From an uncultured Lewinella sp. (GTDB lineage Bacteria; Bacteroidota; Bacteroidia; Chitinophagales; Saprospiraceae), in contig CAJXOS010000003.1 in the NCBI GenBank assembly GCA_913057725.1, positions 43,405 to 107,404 on the forward strand: a stretch of 64,000 nucleotides of DNA. Reading direction: 5' to 3'. Within the stretch, counting starts at the first letter, position 1; each line of letters starts with the position of its first letter. Position numbers and translations under genes: made by a program. Of this stretch, positions 1 to 9,061 are shown piece after piece. The notes beneath the pieces are model-generated. The model did not search any database and was not told the origin of the DNA. It saw only the letters and a list, made by a program, of their open reading frames with translations.

Positions 1-141
1 GTTTGGGTGCAGACTTTGCCCTTTAGCCGTTTGAGTGACCGTATTATGGCTGCTTCACGTCGTTACGGTACCGGAGGAAGTAAGGGAGAAGGGAGTATCC
101 TCGGTACGCTGGGAGATATAGTTGATGGAGACGGTTGGTAG
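1..141 (+). CDS. 3' end of an unidentified protein (partial)
   Basis: An open frame runs from the first base of the window to a TAG stop at 139-141 and gives about 46 residues, ending in a Gly/Asp-rich tail (LGDIVDGDGW). The 5' part lies outside the window. I do not recognise the family from this tail. The last four codons and the stop lie within a perfect hairpin (121-152), which fits the end of a real transcript. The next gene is on the opposite strand, so this is the last gene of a plus-strand unit. Confidence 0.5.
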   Translation, partial: VWVQTLPFSRLSDRIMAASRRYGTGGSKGEGSILGTLGDIVDGDGW

Positions 142-152
142 TCTCCATCAAC
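121..152 (+). terminator. Perfect 12-bp hairpin across a stop codon
   Basis: GTTGATGGAGAC (121-132) and GTCTCCATCAAC (141-152) are perfectly complementary around an 8-nt loop, and the TAG stop of the upstream frame lies at the loop/stem junction. No U-tract follows on either strand, so it may be a weak or factor-assisted terminator, or a 3'-end stabilising structure, between two convergent genes. Confidence 0.5.
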
Positions 153-209
153 TAATAGCACTAGTACTTGGTACCAATTTTCTTAGGTGTTAAGTACTGG
201 TTGCTTTTA

Positions 210-863
210 TTACATCGGCGTTGCCACAAGGCTAACCTGAAGACCAATCTCGTCTTGGATGGCCTTGTCTTTAAGGGCGCCAGCTGCTGTTGAGCCGTAC
301 ATCACATTCCATTCTGTACGATCAATAACAAACTTTGTACTTAGTGATTTAACTACATCATCCCGAACTGAAAGTTTGGTAGGGATAGTAATGCTCTTGG
401 TGATGTCCTTCATAGTGAAGTTACCAGTAACATTATGAGAGTAATTAGGGTCGCCTGAAACAGCAGATACCTCTACGATCTCAAATGTTGCAGTAGGGAA
501 TTTTTCTACCTCAAAGAAATCACCACTGGTGAGGTGTCCTACCAGGTCACCTTGCTTATCTTCTGGAAGATCAGTGTTCTTGATGGAGTTCATGTCAATT
601 ACAAAAGAACCGCCAACTAGCTCGCTGCCTTCAGCCATTAGTTTACCTTCTGTGATGTTGATAGTACCAGTATGCTGATCGCCGGTGAATTTCGCACCAG
701 TCCAGTTGATGATGCTATTGCCAGTATCGACAGCATATGTTGCGGAAGCAGCTACTGTTTCAGTAGTTTCAACTGCCTCTTGTGCTTCTACTTTTTCTCC
801 TTCTGGAGCACCGCCACAGGCAACAAGGAATAGTGCGAGGGCCAAGAACAAAACATTTTTCAT
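210..863 (-). CDS. YceI family lipoprotein
   Basis: 217-residue protein with a lipoprotein signal peptide: a short n-region, a hydrophobic stretch and the lipobox LVAC with Cys16. It should therefore be lipid-anchored in the envelope. A Thr/Glu/Val-rich linker to about residue 40 leads into a YceI-like domain that fills the rest (start YAVDTGNSIINWTGAKF; internal FTMKDITKSITIPTKL). YceI domains are lipocalin-like barrels that bind isoprenoid or other amphipathic molecules; the physiological role here is unknown. The start is an ATG at 861-863 directly before the signal peptide. It is monocistronic, and the neighbouring MerR gene is on the same strand but 137 bp further upstream. Confidence 0.88.
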   Translation of the reverse strand: MKNVLFLALALFLVACGGAPEGEKVEAQEAVETTETVAASATYAVDTGNSIINWTGAKFTGDQHTGTINITEGKLMAEGSELVGGSFVIDMNSIKNTDLPEDKQGDLVGHLTSGDFFEVEKFPTATFEIVEVSAVSGDPNYSHNVTGNFTMKDITKSITIPTKLSVRDDVVKSLSTKFVIDRTEWNVMYGSTAAGALKDKAIQDEIGLQVSLVATPM

Positions 864-1000
864 AGTTGTAGTTGAAGTTTTTTAGTCAAAGAACAAGCTG
901 TTAACAACAGCGATTCTCCTATTGTTGTAGCAACAATAAAAATTAAGAAACGGCTAATACGTGCGTAAATTGTTAGACTGCCTGAAAAATAAAAGCGTTC

Positions 1001-1879
1001 CTAACGCTTAATGAAGTTCAGCATTTGTTCGAGGCTGCGGAGAATGGTAATGTGAGATGGGGTCTCCACTTCTTGTGCGACTACCTGATAACCAGACAAG
1101 AGAATTTGTGTATCAGGGAAAGCATCTGCTAGACGATCTACATAGTCTTGAACAGGTTCCTGAGCAAAAGTCTCCGTAATCATTGTGAAGATATAGTCCG
1201 CATTGTGGATACGGTTGGCATCTAATAAATCAGTAAGACTGATATCCTGCCCTAAATAGATGACATACTTCTTTCGCGACTTGAGCAAGTAGTGCATGAA
1301 CAGCAGTGATAATTCTTGCCGTTCGCCCTCTGGGAGGTAAAGAATGATTTTAAAATCGTCGCGCTCTCCAGTAAGTGGTGTGCTATTGATCGCGCTAATA
1401 ATCTTCTGACGAATCAGATAACTGATGAAGTTCTCCTGTACCGGATTAATCGAGCCCGTAAGCCACAAAAGGCTTAGTTTATCTAGGAAAGGATAGATAA
1501 CCTCCATCATTGTCCGCTCGAAACCTATCTGCTCAATATTGGTATTAACGATACGGTCAAACTTACCTTCATCCATTTCAATCATTGAAATGGTTAGCGC
1601 ATCTAGTTGAGTACCGTCTTCAAAATTGATCTCAGAGATAGCGGCAACTTTCTCGGCTAATTCCTGATTGCCCATTTTGGCAATCTTCGAAATCTTGATA
1701 CCATTCTTGTTCAGCAGTGCAACATTGAGAAGCAGCTTCAGATCTTCATCTTGGTAATAGCGGATATTAGTCTTGGTCCGCTGGGGTTCCAAGATCCCGT
1801 ATCGCTGTTCCCAGATACGAATGGTGTGGGCCTTTATGCCCGACAGTTTTTCCAGATCCTTGATGGAGTATACTGCCAC
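1001..1879 (-). CDS. MerR family transcriptional regulator with a B12-binding-like C-terminal domain
   Basis: About 292 residues. The N-terminus (YSIKDLEKLSGIKAHTIRIW, then EQRYGILEPQRT) is a classic MerR winged-helix DNA-binding domain, residues ~3-72. The remaining ~200 residues resemble the helical plus Rossmann-like part of CarH/LitR-type regulators (YLGQDISLTDLL; ADYIFTMITETF), but the cobalamin-ligating DxHxxG motif is not visible, so cofactor binding is doubtful. There is no ATG. I chose the GTG at 1877-1879, which gives MAVYSIKDLE; a TTG two codons upstream is the alternative. It stands alone, with a 463-bp gap to the divergent CUB/Fn3 gene. Targets are unknown; in Bacteroidota such regulators often control pigment or light and stress genes (family knowledge). 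Confidence 0.85.
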   Translation of the reverse strand: MAVYSIKDLEKLSGIKAHTIRIWEQRYGILEPQRTKTNIRYYQDEDLKLLLNVALLNKNGIKISKIAKMGNQELAEKVAAISEINFEDGTQLDALTISMIEMDEGKFDRIVNTNIEQIGFERTMMEVIYPFLDKLSLLWLTGSINPVQENFISYLIRQKIISAINSTPLTGERDDFKIILYLPEGERQELSLLFMHYLLKSRKKYVIYLGQDISLTDLLDANRIHNADYIFTMITETFAQEPVQDYVDRLADAFPDTQILLSGYQVVAQEVETPSHITILRSLEQMLNFIKR

Positions 1880-2342
1880 CGCCAATAAGATTTTACTTTC
1901 TTATTATTCCAACACTCGAATATCTCCTAAAGCACTTAGTCTTAAGCGGATAACGGTGCATTTGGGACTTAACAGGCGTAAGTCCGAAATGTTTATAGGA
2001 ATTGCAGAATGATGTTATACTAAGCCTTGAATTTAGAGGATTTCCGCAAAACAGCCAAAAAAGCTGTCCCAAATAGGTTTCTTGTCTTTGTCAGCGATTG
2101 GCTACACTATGACTTTAAAATGAGGTTTTCTGTATTTTTGGCTAATTTTAGCACGCTTTAGCAGCGGTGAAAAAATAGACTTTCATTTTCCGATTAGTCT
2201 GCCAAAATCAGCAGATCATTTTGATTGCTTTCAGCATCTTCATCGGAACCATTATCGGACGTTTATTTTGACCCTGTAGTTAACAACATGAATAAGGCAA
2301 GCAAAATTCATTAGCAACCTTCTGCCAAAAAAGAATAGCTTC
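1880..2342. other. Intergenic region between divergent genes
   Basis: 463 bp separate the MerR gene from the CUB/Fn3 gene. No convincing small gene or RNA is seen. TATTTTTG at 2133-2140 (plus strand) matches the Bacteroidota -7 consensus TAnnTTTG but lacks a well-placed TTTG -33 element, so it is at best a weak promoter candidate with a ~200-nt leader for the downstream gene. Confidence 0.4.
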
Positions 2343-5300
2343 ATGAGCTGGAAATCTACCCTTTCTTTATTTGCCACCGTCATCCTTAGTGTTTTCCAAT
2401 TAAATAGCCAGACTTGTGGAGACACCTTTTTTGATTCTGGAGGACCCAATGGTAATTACAGTAACGATGAAACCCAAGAGTGGACCATCTGTCCAGATAA
2501 CCCAGGTGACCTGGTTACCCTAAACTTCGTCTTTGTGGATGTTGAGGGTTGTTGTGATGACTTGGGCGTGTATAATGGTTCAGGATTTGGTGATCCGATC
2601 AACCTTGATGTTGAAAACCCAGAAATCTTTACCTCTTCGGCGGCTGATGGTTGCCTTACCGTTACCTGGGATTCAGATTTCTCGGTTACTAATGGCGGTT
2701 GGGAGGCTATTATCAGTTGTGACCCACCACCACCATGCCCTAACCCGACAGTTCCAGCGGTAAGTGATGTAACTTCTTCGGGAGCTACTTTTTCTTGGAA
2801 TCAAGTAGGTGATGTAACAGCCTGGGATGTAGAAATCGTGGTTGCTGGCACACCAGCTACAGGTTCTCCTACGATCAGTGACCTTAGCGAGACTACCTTC
2901 ACCTGGAATGAGGGCGAAAGTGGTACTGCATATGAACTATACGTCCGTGGCCAGTGTGCTGAGGATGGTTTGTTCACCAACTGGATAGGACCAGTTCAGT
3001 TTACTACTGTTCCCGGTTGTGGCGACACATTCTACGATAGTGGTGGCCCTAATGGTCAATACCAAAACGTTGAATTTCAAGTCTGGACTTTCTGTCCGGA
3101 TACCCCAGGAGACCTGGTGGTACTGGATTTCACTTTTGTGGATGTGGAAGGTTGTTGTGATGATTTGATGATCTATGCAGGTACAGGGACCGATGTACTT
3201 CTAGAAGGCGATCTTGAAGGGCCAGGTACCTTTACCTCTACGGCAGCTGATGGTTGCTTAACCGTACTTTTTGATTCAGATTTCTCAGTAACCAATGAAG
3301 GATGGGAAGCAACGATCGACTGTATCGCTCCTCCTCCTTGTGCAGATCCGATCAACTTGGCGATCACTGAAGTGACGTCTATTTCTGCAGTTTTGAGCTG
3401 GGGACAAATCGGATTGGTTAATACTTGGGATATCGAAATCGTACCAGCCGGCACACCTCCTACTGGTACGCCTACTATAGCTGGTGTTACAGAAAACCCA
3501 TACACTTTCACCAACCTAGATAGTGGAACGGAGTACGATGTGTATCTACGCGGCCAGTGTGAGGGTGATGAGCCTTTTACTGCTTGGGTAGGTCCAGTAA
3601 ACTTCACTACAGTACCAGGATGTGGCGACTCTTTCTTTGATAGTGGTGGCCCAGATGCTGGATATGATGTCAACGAATTTGAAATCTGGACCTTCTGCCC
3701 GGATAACCCAGGTGATCTGGTGAGTATAGATTTCACATTTGTTAGTGTGGATAATGATTTCTTGCAGGTTTCTAGTGGAGCGGATGGTAGCGTGTTACTT
3801 GGTCAAGTACAAGAGCCAGTTTCCTTTACCTCTGTTTCTGAGGATGGCTGTATTTCCGTTCTTTTCGATTCTGATTTCTTCGGAAACGGTGAAGGTTGGG
3901 CTGCTGATATTACTTGTGCAGAGCCACCTGAGTGTGGTGAGCCACTTCTAGTGGACGTGTCAACTATTACTTCTTCTTCTGCGATTCTAAGTTGGACCCA
4001 GTTAGGGCCAGTAATGGAATGGGAAATTGAAGTGGTACCAGCAGGCACTATGCCAACTGGCGTACCAACTACTACCGGAATAACAGAAAATCCATACACC
4101 CTCACTGGACTAGAGAGTGGAACAGATTACGAATATTATGTTCGTGGCGTATGTGCAGGTGATGATGAGTTCACACCTTGGGCTGGTCCGGTCTTCTTCC
4201 GTACAGTGCCAGGATGTGGAGATTCTTTCTTCGATCCAGGTGGGCCAGATGGTGATTATGAAAACAACATCTTTGAAAGCTATACTTTCTGTCCGGATAA
4301 CCTCGGAGATGTAGTAATCATTGAGTTCAGTTTTGTAGATCTAGAACTCTGCTGTGACGTTCTGCAGGTCTTCAACGGCATTGGTACTGACGATCCGATC
4401 AATCTGGATGTAGAGGAGCCAGGTTTGTTCTTCTCTACGACTGATGACGGCTGTCTAACGGTGACCTTTGATTCTGACTTCTCCGTTACGGATCCAGGTT
4501 GGGAAGCATCTGTTTCTTGTGCCTCTTGTATTCCTGACGACGTGATCTTGTCTGAAGCAGTGAACGTAGACTTCTTCGGTGCAAGTACTGCGGAAATTTC
4601 AGTAGATCTAGGTACTGCTACGCAATACCTTATCGAATATGATACACTTGGCTTTACGCCAGGAATGGGTACCATCATCATGGGTACGGAAGAGTTGATT
4701 ACTATTGAAGGATTGGAGGAGAACACTGATTATGAGTTCTACCTCATCAATCAGTGTGATGATGGGACAGAAAGTATCCGAATTGGACCATTCACCTTCT
4801 CTACCATCTTCAGTAATGATATTGGTATCACTGGCCTGCTGGAGCCGATTGAAGATTGTGGTCTTGGCCAAGGTGAGCCGATCCGCGTGGAGATCACCAA
4901 CTTTGGTGCTAATCCACAAACGCTCTTCCCGCTTAACTTTAGCGTGAACGGAATACCCTCAGGGGTAAATCAGCCGGTTGATGGATTCTTTACCGGAATT
5001 ATTAGCCGCGATAGTACAGAGGAGTTCTTATTCGACCTCAACTACGACTTTAACGAGCCTGGTGAATACGTTATTCAGCTGTGGACAGAAATGCAGAATG
5101 ACAGCGACTTAAGTAATGATACCATTACGGTAGTCCTCAATCGTTTTGCGCCACCATTGTATGAGGACTTCGAAAACGGCTTGCCTGATTACTTCTCAAT
5201 TGCTGGTAGTACCTTCTTTGCTCCGGCATTTGACCACGGTAATGAGACGAACGTTATGACGGCGAATCTCTTCAATGATTTCAATGAATTTATTCTTGAT

Positions 5301-6137
5301 CTACCAGTCCTTGGGCCGATTGAGGAAACCGATACACTTTTCTTCGATTACCGCTATGTAGATTGGCCTGGTGGTACAGTGGCTACCACGAACCTCACGG
5401 CTACGGATATACTTTCTGTATTGGTGTCGGTTGATTGTGGTGAGACCTTTGGAATTGCTTTCATACAGCCAGGCACGAGTCACGAGCCAAGTTCGGATTT
5501 CCGAACGGTTGCGGTGCCGCTAGAAGATCTTGCTGGCGAAAATGTGCTCATTCGCATTTCTGGAACCTATGGTCCTTCCACTTCATTTGCTGATTATTGG
5601 CTCGATGTGGACAACATTAATCTACCTCGCTGTAGTGAGTTTGGCGCGAATGCAGAAGTACAGGATGCGAATCCTGGAATGGATGATGGCCAAATCGTTG
5701 TAGTTCCTGAAGGTGGAGTTGGACCGTTTGAGTTCATGTGGGATACTGGAGACATGACCGATACGCTAACAAATCTAGCACCAGGTACCTATAACGTTAC
5801 TGTAACCGACCGCGGAGGTTGCTCATTTGAAGGATCATATACGGTACAGGTTGTCGTTAGTACGGATGACCTAAGCGCAGTAATCGGAGATATGCAGCTC
5901 AGCCCTAACCCAACACCAAATCAAGCTATGCTTCGTGCCAACTTTGCTCAAGCAGTAGATGCACAGTTAGATGTTGTGAATGCACTTGGACAGAGCATGT
6001 GGCGAAGCCCAGTTTATCGAAATGTGAATAGCTTGAATGAACAGATTGACTTGACCGGCGTGCCGGCCGGTATTTACTTTGTTCGAGTTCAAGCTGCTGG
6101 GCAGACTAAGACAATTCGACTGGTTAAGACTCAATAA
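2343..6137 (+). CDS. Secreted CUB / fibronectin III repeat protein with T9SS sorting domain
   Basis: 1264 residues. A signal peptide (residues 1-22, ending LNSQ) is followed by four CUB-like units beginning at Cys25, Cys226, Cys427 and Cys625. Each starts CGD(T/S)F(F/Y)D and ends near GWEA..(S/D)C. Each is followed by an Fn3-like module (about 132-224, 333-425, 531-623, 729-820) with W-E/D-I-E strands and TGxxSGTxYEYYVRG-type ends. Then come a CARDB-like or beta-sandwich region, a MAM-like segment (~935-1095), a SprB-like repeat (~1100-1165) and a C-terminal type IX sorting domain (LSPNPTPNQA ... GVPAGIYFVRVQAAGQTKTI). It should be exported through the Sec and T9SS routes to the cell surface or medium. 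CUB and Fn3 modules suggest adhesion or protein binding; no enzymatic motif is seen. Confidence 0.88.
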   Translation: MSWKSTLSLFATVILSVFQLNSQTCGDTFFDSGGPNGNYSNDETQEWTICPDNPGDLVTLNFVFVDVEGCCDDLGVYNGSGFGDPINLDVENPEIFTSSAADGCLTVTWDSDFSVTNGGWEAIISCDPPPPCPNPTVPAVSDVTSSGATFSWNQVGDVTAWDVEIVVAGTPATGSPTISDLSETTFTWNEGESGTAYELYVRGQCAEDGLFTNWIGPVQFTTVPGCGDTFYDSGGPNGQYQNVEFQVWTFCPDTPGDLVVLDFTFVDVEGCCDDLMIYAGTGTDVLLEGDLEGPGTFTSTAADGCLTVLFDSDFSVTNEGWEATIDCIAPPPCADPINLAITEVTSISAVLSWGQIGLVNTWDIEIVPAGTPPTGTPTIAGVTENPYTFTNLDSGTEYDVYLRGQCEGDEPFTAWVGPVNFTTVPGCGDSFFDSGGPDAGYDVNEFEIWTFCPDNPGDLVSIDFTFVSVDNDFLQVSSGADGSVLLGQVQEPVSFTSVSEDGCISVLFDSDFFGNGEGWAADITCAEPPECGEPLLVDVSTITSSSAILSWTQLGPVMEWEIEVVPAGTMPTGVPTTTGITENPYTLTGLESGTDYEYYVRGVCAGDDEFTPWAGPVFFRTVPGCGDSFFDPGGPDGDYENNIFESYTFCPDNLGDVVIIEFSFVDLELCCDVLQVFNGIGTDDPINLDVEEPGLFFSTTDDGCLTVTFDSDFSVTDPGWEASVSCASCIPDDVILSEAVNVDFFGASTAEISVDLGTATQYLIEYDTLGFTPGMGTIIMGTEELITIEGLEENTDYEFYLINQCDDGTESIRIGPFTFSTIFSNDIGITGLLEPIEDCGLGQGEPIRVEITNFGANPQTLFPLNFSVNGIPSGVNQPVDGFFTGIISRDSTEEFLFDLNYDFNEPGEYVIQLWTEMQNDSDLSNDTITVVLNRFAPPLYEDFENGLPDYFSIAGSTFFAPAFDHGNETNVMTANLFNDFNEFILDLPVLGPIEETDTLFFDYRYVDWPGGTVATTNLTATDILSVLVSVDCGETFGIAFIQPGTSHEPSSDFRTVAVPLEDLAGENVLIRISGTYGPSTSFADYWLDVDNINLPRCSEFGANAEVQDANPGMDDGQIVVVPEGGVGPFEFMWDTGDMTDTLTNLAPGTYNVTVTDRGGCSFEGSYTVQVVVSTDDLSAVIGDMQLSPNPTPNQAMLRANFAQAVDAQLDVVNALGQSMWRSPVYRNVNSLNEQIDLTGVPAGIYFVRVQAAGQTKTIRLVKTQ
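2415..4800 (+). repeat. Four tandem CUB-Fn3 coding repeats of about 600 bp
   Basis: The gene contains four consecutive copies of a ~201-residue CUB+Fn3 unit, with spacings of 201, 201 and 198 residues between the initial Cys codons (nucleotides 2415, 3018, 3621, 4215). Conserved stretches such as CPDxPGDLV, VDVEGCCDDL and DGCLTV recur in each copy; copy 3 lacks the double Cys. The regular period points to duplication within the gene. Confidence 0.85.
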
Positions 6138-6166
6138 CGCTAGCCAGCCGGAAGATAAATAAGGGG

Positions 6167-6208
6167 AAATGTCGTCGTAGTTGGTGCTGCGACGGCATTT
6201 TTCTTTTT
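6167..6208 (+). terminator. Intrinsic terminator of the CUB/Fn3 gene
   Basis: ATGTCGTCGTAG (6169-6180) pairs with CTGCGACGGCAT (6187-6198), with two G-U pairs, around a TTGGTG loop. A T-rich tract (6196-6208) follows. It lies 30 bp after the stop codon. Confidence 0.85.
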
Positions 6209-6325
6209 GGTCTGGTTCTATGAATTTGACTGCGCAGAGACTACTGCTCGCATACTTAGACCATAGATCTGACAACTATTTTCGTATTGTTGCCATTATA
6301 AGAGTTAAATCTATCCAATACTTGC

Positions 6326-7486
6326 ATGAAGATAGGTATCGTATGCTATCCGACTTATGGGGGAAGTGGTGTTTTGGCCACTGAGCTTGGCCTTGGCCTG
6401 GCTGGACGCGGACATGAAATACACTTTATCACTTACCGACCACCTGCACGCTTAGTTCATTTTCATGAAAACGTGTACTACCATGAGGTAGGTACCGAAG
6501 ATTATCCACTCTTCGAGTACACACCTTACGACACAGCATTAGCTAGTAAATTGGTAGATGTAGTGAAATATGAGAACCTGGATCTACTCCATGTTCACTA
6601 TGCCATTCCACACGCAGCGGTGGCCTATATGGCAAAAAAAATACTGCTGACAGAAGGCCGCTACGTGCCAGTAGTGACAACCCTACACGGTACAGATATT
6701 ACCCTGGTGGGGAATAACAAGGCATTCCGACCTGTTGTGGCGTTTTCAATTAATAAGTCAGATGGAGTCACGGCTGTTTCAGAGAGCCTGAGGCAGCAGA
6801 CCTTTGATTCTTTTGACATCACGCGAGACATAGAAGTCATTCACAACTTTATTGACTTCAAGCGTTTCCGTCGCGTGAATAAGGATCACTTCCGAAAGGC
6901 CATTGCCCCAGACGGGGAAAAAATACTTGTTCACACGAGTAATTTCCGAAAGGTTAAGCGAGTAGAGGATGTGATTCGGGTTTTCCAGAAGGTGCAGGAG
7001 GTTATGCCTAGTAAGCTGCTCCTTATTGGAGATGGACCAGAGCGCCGTAACATGGAAACCCTGTGCCGTAAGCTCAAGCTATGTGATGAGATTCGCTTCT
7101 TGGGTAAGCAAGATGCGATCGAGGAGTTACTCTCATTAACAGATCTCTTCTTAATGCCTTCGGCCAGTGAGAGTTTTGGTCTGGCAGCTCTTGAAGCCAT
7201 GGCTTGTGAGGTGCCGGTAGTTTCTTCTAATGTAGGTGGCTTGCCAGAAGTAAATATCCACGGTAAGACGGGATACCTGGCTGATGTTGGTGACGTTGAC
7301 GCTATGGCGAAATACGCCATCAGCATTTTGAAAGATGAGGAGACCTTGAAGCAGTTTCGAACAAACGCTTTGGAGCAAGCTCGCCGCTTTGACCTCGACA
7401 TCATTTTGCCGCAATATGAGTCTTACTACGAGGAAGTGCTGCGTACGGCAGTATATCCAGTGGATAGTGAAATAGAAAAAACCTGA
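6326..7486 (+). CDS. bshA: N-acetyl-alpha-D-glucosaminyl L-malate synthase BshA
   Basis: 386 residues, typical length. This retaining GT4 glycosyltransferase joins UDP-GlcNAc and L-malate in the first step of bacillithiol synthesis in the cytosol. The N-terminus MKIGIVCYPTYGGSGVLATE is the diagnostic BshA start with its glycine-rich loop. The HGTDITLVG segment and the C-terminal sugar-nucleotide motif ESFGLAALEAMACEVPVV (EX7E) are all present. Bacillithiol is the main low-molecular-weight thiol in many Bacteroidota (family knowledge). bshB and bshC are not in the window. The gene stands alone after a strong terminator, and its stop codon lies inside a hairpin that serves the convergent gene downstream. 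Confidence 0.95.
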   Translation: MKIGIVCYPTYGGSGVLATELGLGLAGRGHEIHFITYRPPARLVHFHENVYYHEVGTEDYPLFEYTPYDTALASKLVDVVKYENLDLLHVHYAIPHAAVAYMAKKILLTEGRYVPVVTTLHGTDITLVGNNKAFRPVVAFSINKSDGVTAVSESLRQQTFDSFDITRDIEVIHNFIDFKRFRRVNKDHFRKAIAPDGEKILVHTSNFRKVKRVEDVIRVFQKVQEVMPSKLLLIGDGPERRNMETLCRKLKLCDEIRFLGKQDAIEELLSLTDLFLMPSASESFGLAALEAMACEVPVVSSNVGGLPEVNIHGKTGYLADVGDVDAMAKYAISILKDEETLKQFRTNALEQARRFDLDIILPQYESYYEEVLRTAVYPVDSEIEKT

Positions 7487-7505
7487 TCCGGTCTCCCGAA
7501 TCAGG
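7476..7505 (-). terminator. Intrinsic terminator for the minus-strand gene, overlapping the bshA stop
   Basis: CCTGATCCGG (7482-7491) and CCGAATCAGG (7496-7505) form a stem with one mismatch and a TCTC loop. Read on the minus strand, the stem is followed by TTTTTT (7476-7481), so it terminates the gene ending at 7559. The bshA TGA (7484-7486) lies inside the stem. Confidence 0.75.
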
Positions 7506-7558
7506 CCACGACAATAATACTACACTATCTGATTTATTACTAACTCGTTGGTACGTCC

Positions 7559-7825
7559 TTAGAATAATCCCACTATAGCTAGGAAAAGAGCGGCACTGAC
7601 GCCGGTGATGGCAATCAATAGAAGACCCATGGTCATCTCTCCCCGCTTCACTTCACGCTCCAATTGATTTTGGAAGCGCTGAGCCACGATGGGCGAAACT
7701 GGCTCCAGGATTTCCCCGCTGCGTTTAGCTAGCGGTAGGCCCACTTTAGTAAGACCGGAATTACCTTTTCTTTGTAGGCGACGGTTCTGATTTATCATCA
7801 GACTAGCAGACATCATGAAGCTCAT
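7559..7825 (-). CDS. Small single-span membrane protein, unknown function
   Basis: 88 residues starting at an ATG (7823-7825). The first ~60 residues are polar and basic. A C-terminal hydrophobic helix (MGLLLIAITGVSAALFLAIVG, about residues 65-86) predicts a tail-anchored or single-pass inner-membrane protein. It is followed by a good minus-strand terminator, which supports it as a real transcript. I do not recognise the family. It may pair with a partner elsewhere; the neighbours give no clue. Confidence 0.6.
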   Translation of the reverse strand: MSFMMSASLMINQNRRLQRKGNSGLTKVGLPLAKRSGEILEPVSPIVAQRFQNQLEREVKRGEMTMGLLLIAITGVSAALFLAIVGLF

Positions 7826-8059
7826 TGTTTCAGATTATGGGTTATGGAATATAGGCTGTTGCCTCGTTACAATTCAAAGGTGTGGAAATAGGGCGCAGAA
7901 TGCCTCTTATTTCGGCTAGCGAACGGAAAATATCGACGAAAGAAAATAGAAGAAAAAGTAGAATTCCTATTGAAGTTTGTTTGTAAGTGTTTGATATTCA
8001 GCTAATTGAAAGTGATTTCAATTGCAGTGTTAAGTGTTGAAACTCAAGCGGATAGTCTT

Positions 8060-9016
8060 TTAGGGGGCCAGAAAGTGCAATGCAAGTGGCACAATCGTTA
8101 TCTGAGAAGGACTCTCTCCGAGGAATTCACCATCCGCCTCAATGAGTAATTCTTGCCCGGGCAATGGTTCAATTTCAATGCTTGTCGTATGTGTTAGGTG
8201 GGCTTTATGATAACTGGCAATTCGTCCTTTGTAAAAACGAAAGGAATTAAGCAAAACAGCTAGTCGGCTTATCTTTCCTACATAGGTGAGCGCCATGTTA
8301 TCACCATTCGCTTCTGCGTGTGGTACTAACTGCATTCCTCCACCAGAGTACTTACCGATTCCTAAATTGATGGTGTAGAAAGGACTATCTACTTCTTGCT
8401 GATTGAACTTGAGTAATCCTCTCTGTGGTTGATATTGAAATAAGCAACGGAAGGTAGCCCAGAAGTAAAATAACTTAGCTGGCAAAAGGCTGGTCTTTCC
8501 CTCCAGAAAACGCACTACGAATGCATCATAGGCTAAACCGGCTACATTTAGGAAAAACCGCTTAGCCACTTTCTTTTCTGAAGTGTGATATTGTATGAGA
8601 CCTAAATTTTGACGCTGTACCTGTGCATTGCGAAAGTAATGGGTCCAGTCCTTCCAAGCGCTGGGGATGTTATGGGTTTTTACCCAGTCATTACCCGTTC
8701 CAACAGGAAGTAAGGCGAAGATCAACTCACTGGAGGGCACCTCTTTTTGAGCCATGATACCATTGACTACCTGATGTGCCATACCGTCGCCGCCGACAGC
8801 TAGAATATGCCGCAAACCGCTTTGTACACCCATTGCTACGATTTGGGTTGCATCACCGGGGGCACTACTGATATACACTTCCATATTTGGTATGACAGTT
8901 GCTAAGCGCTCCTGCCATACCGGCCACTCTTTCACCAAACGGCCATTGGCAGATTGAGGGTTGACGATAACGAGCCAGGTGGCCTCTAGATGTGATCTTT
9001 CAGTATTTTGTATCAT
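8060..9016 (-). CDS. Diacylglycerol/sphingosine kinase-family lipid kinase
   Basis: 318 residues from the ATG at 9014-9016. The sequence begins with the DAGK catalytic-domain signature (WLVIVNPQSANGR), followed by the glycine-rich VGGDGMAHQVVNGIM and LPVGTGNDWVK motifs, and ends with a beta-sandwich C-terminal domain (IEIEPLPGQELLIEADGEFLGESP). Members such as DgkB and YegS phosphorylate diacylglycerol or related lipids using ATP; the exact lipid cannot be read here. An upstream TTG extension would overlap the divergent ABC gene and add a non-homologous leader, so I used the ATG. It is divergent from the ABC exporter genes with about 45 bp between the starts. Confidence 0.9.
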   Translation of the reverse strand: MIQNTERSHLEATWLVIVNPQSANGRLVKEWPVWQERLATVIPNMEVYISSAPGDATQIVAMGVQSGLRHILAVGGDGMAHQVVNGIMAQKEVPSSELIFALLPVGTGNDWVKTHNIPSAWKDWTHYFRNAQVQRQNLGLIQYHTSEKKVAKRFFLNVAGLAYDAFVVRFLEGKTSLLPAKLFYFWATFRCLFQYQPQRGLLKFNQQEVDSPFYTINLGIGKYSGGGMQLVPHAEANGDNMALTYVGKISRLAVLLNSFRFYKGRIASYHKAHLTHTTSIEIEPLPGQELLIEADGEFLGESPSQITIVPLALHFLAP

Positions 9017-9061
9017 TGTGGCGGCATCCAAGTCAAAGCAATATCTATATTCCTTCGAGCA

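Noticed and set aside
2133..2140. Strong promoter for the CUB/Fn3 gene
   Set aside because: Only the -7 box matches; the -33 element is absent at the proper spacing and the leader would be ~200 nt, so it is not listed as a feature.
3173..3736. Long minus-strand open frames inside the CUB/Fn3 gene (also 3803-4105, 4280-4726, 4608-4919)
   Set aside because: Shadows caused by the codon composition of the real plus-strand repeat gene; no start context, family or protein-like composition.
9008..9061. TTG upstream start of the ABC ATPase
   Set aside because: The extra 18 residues are unlike the family and overlap the divergent kinase start; the GTG at 9062 gives the usual N-terminus.
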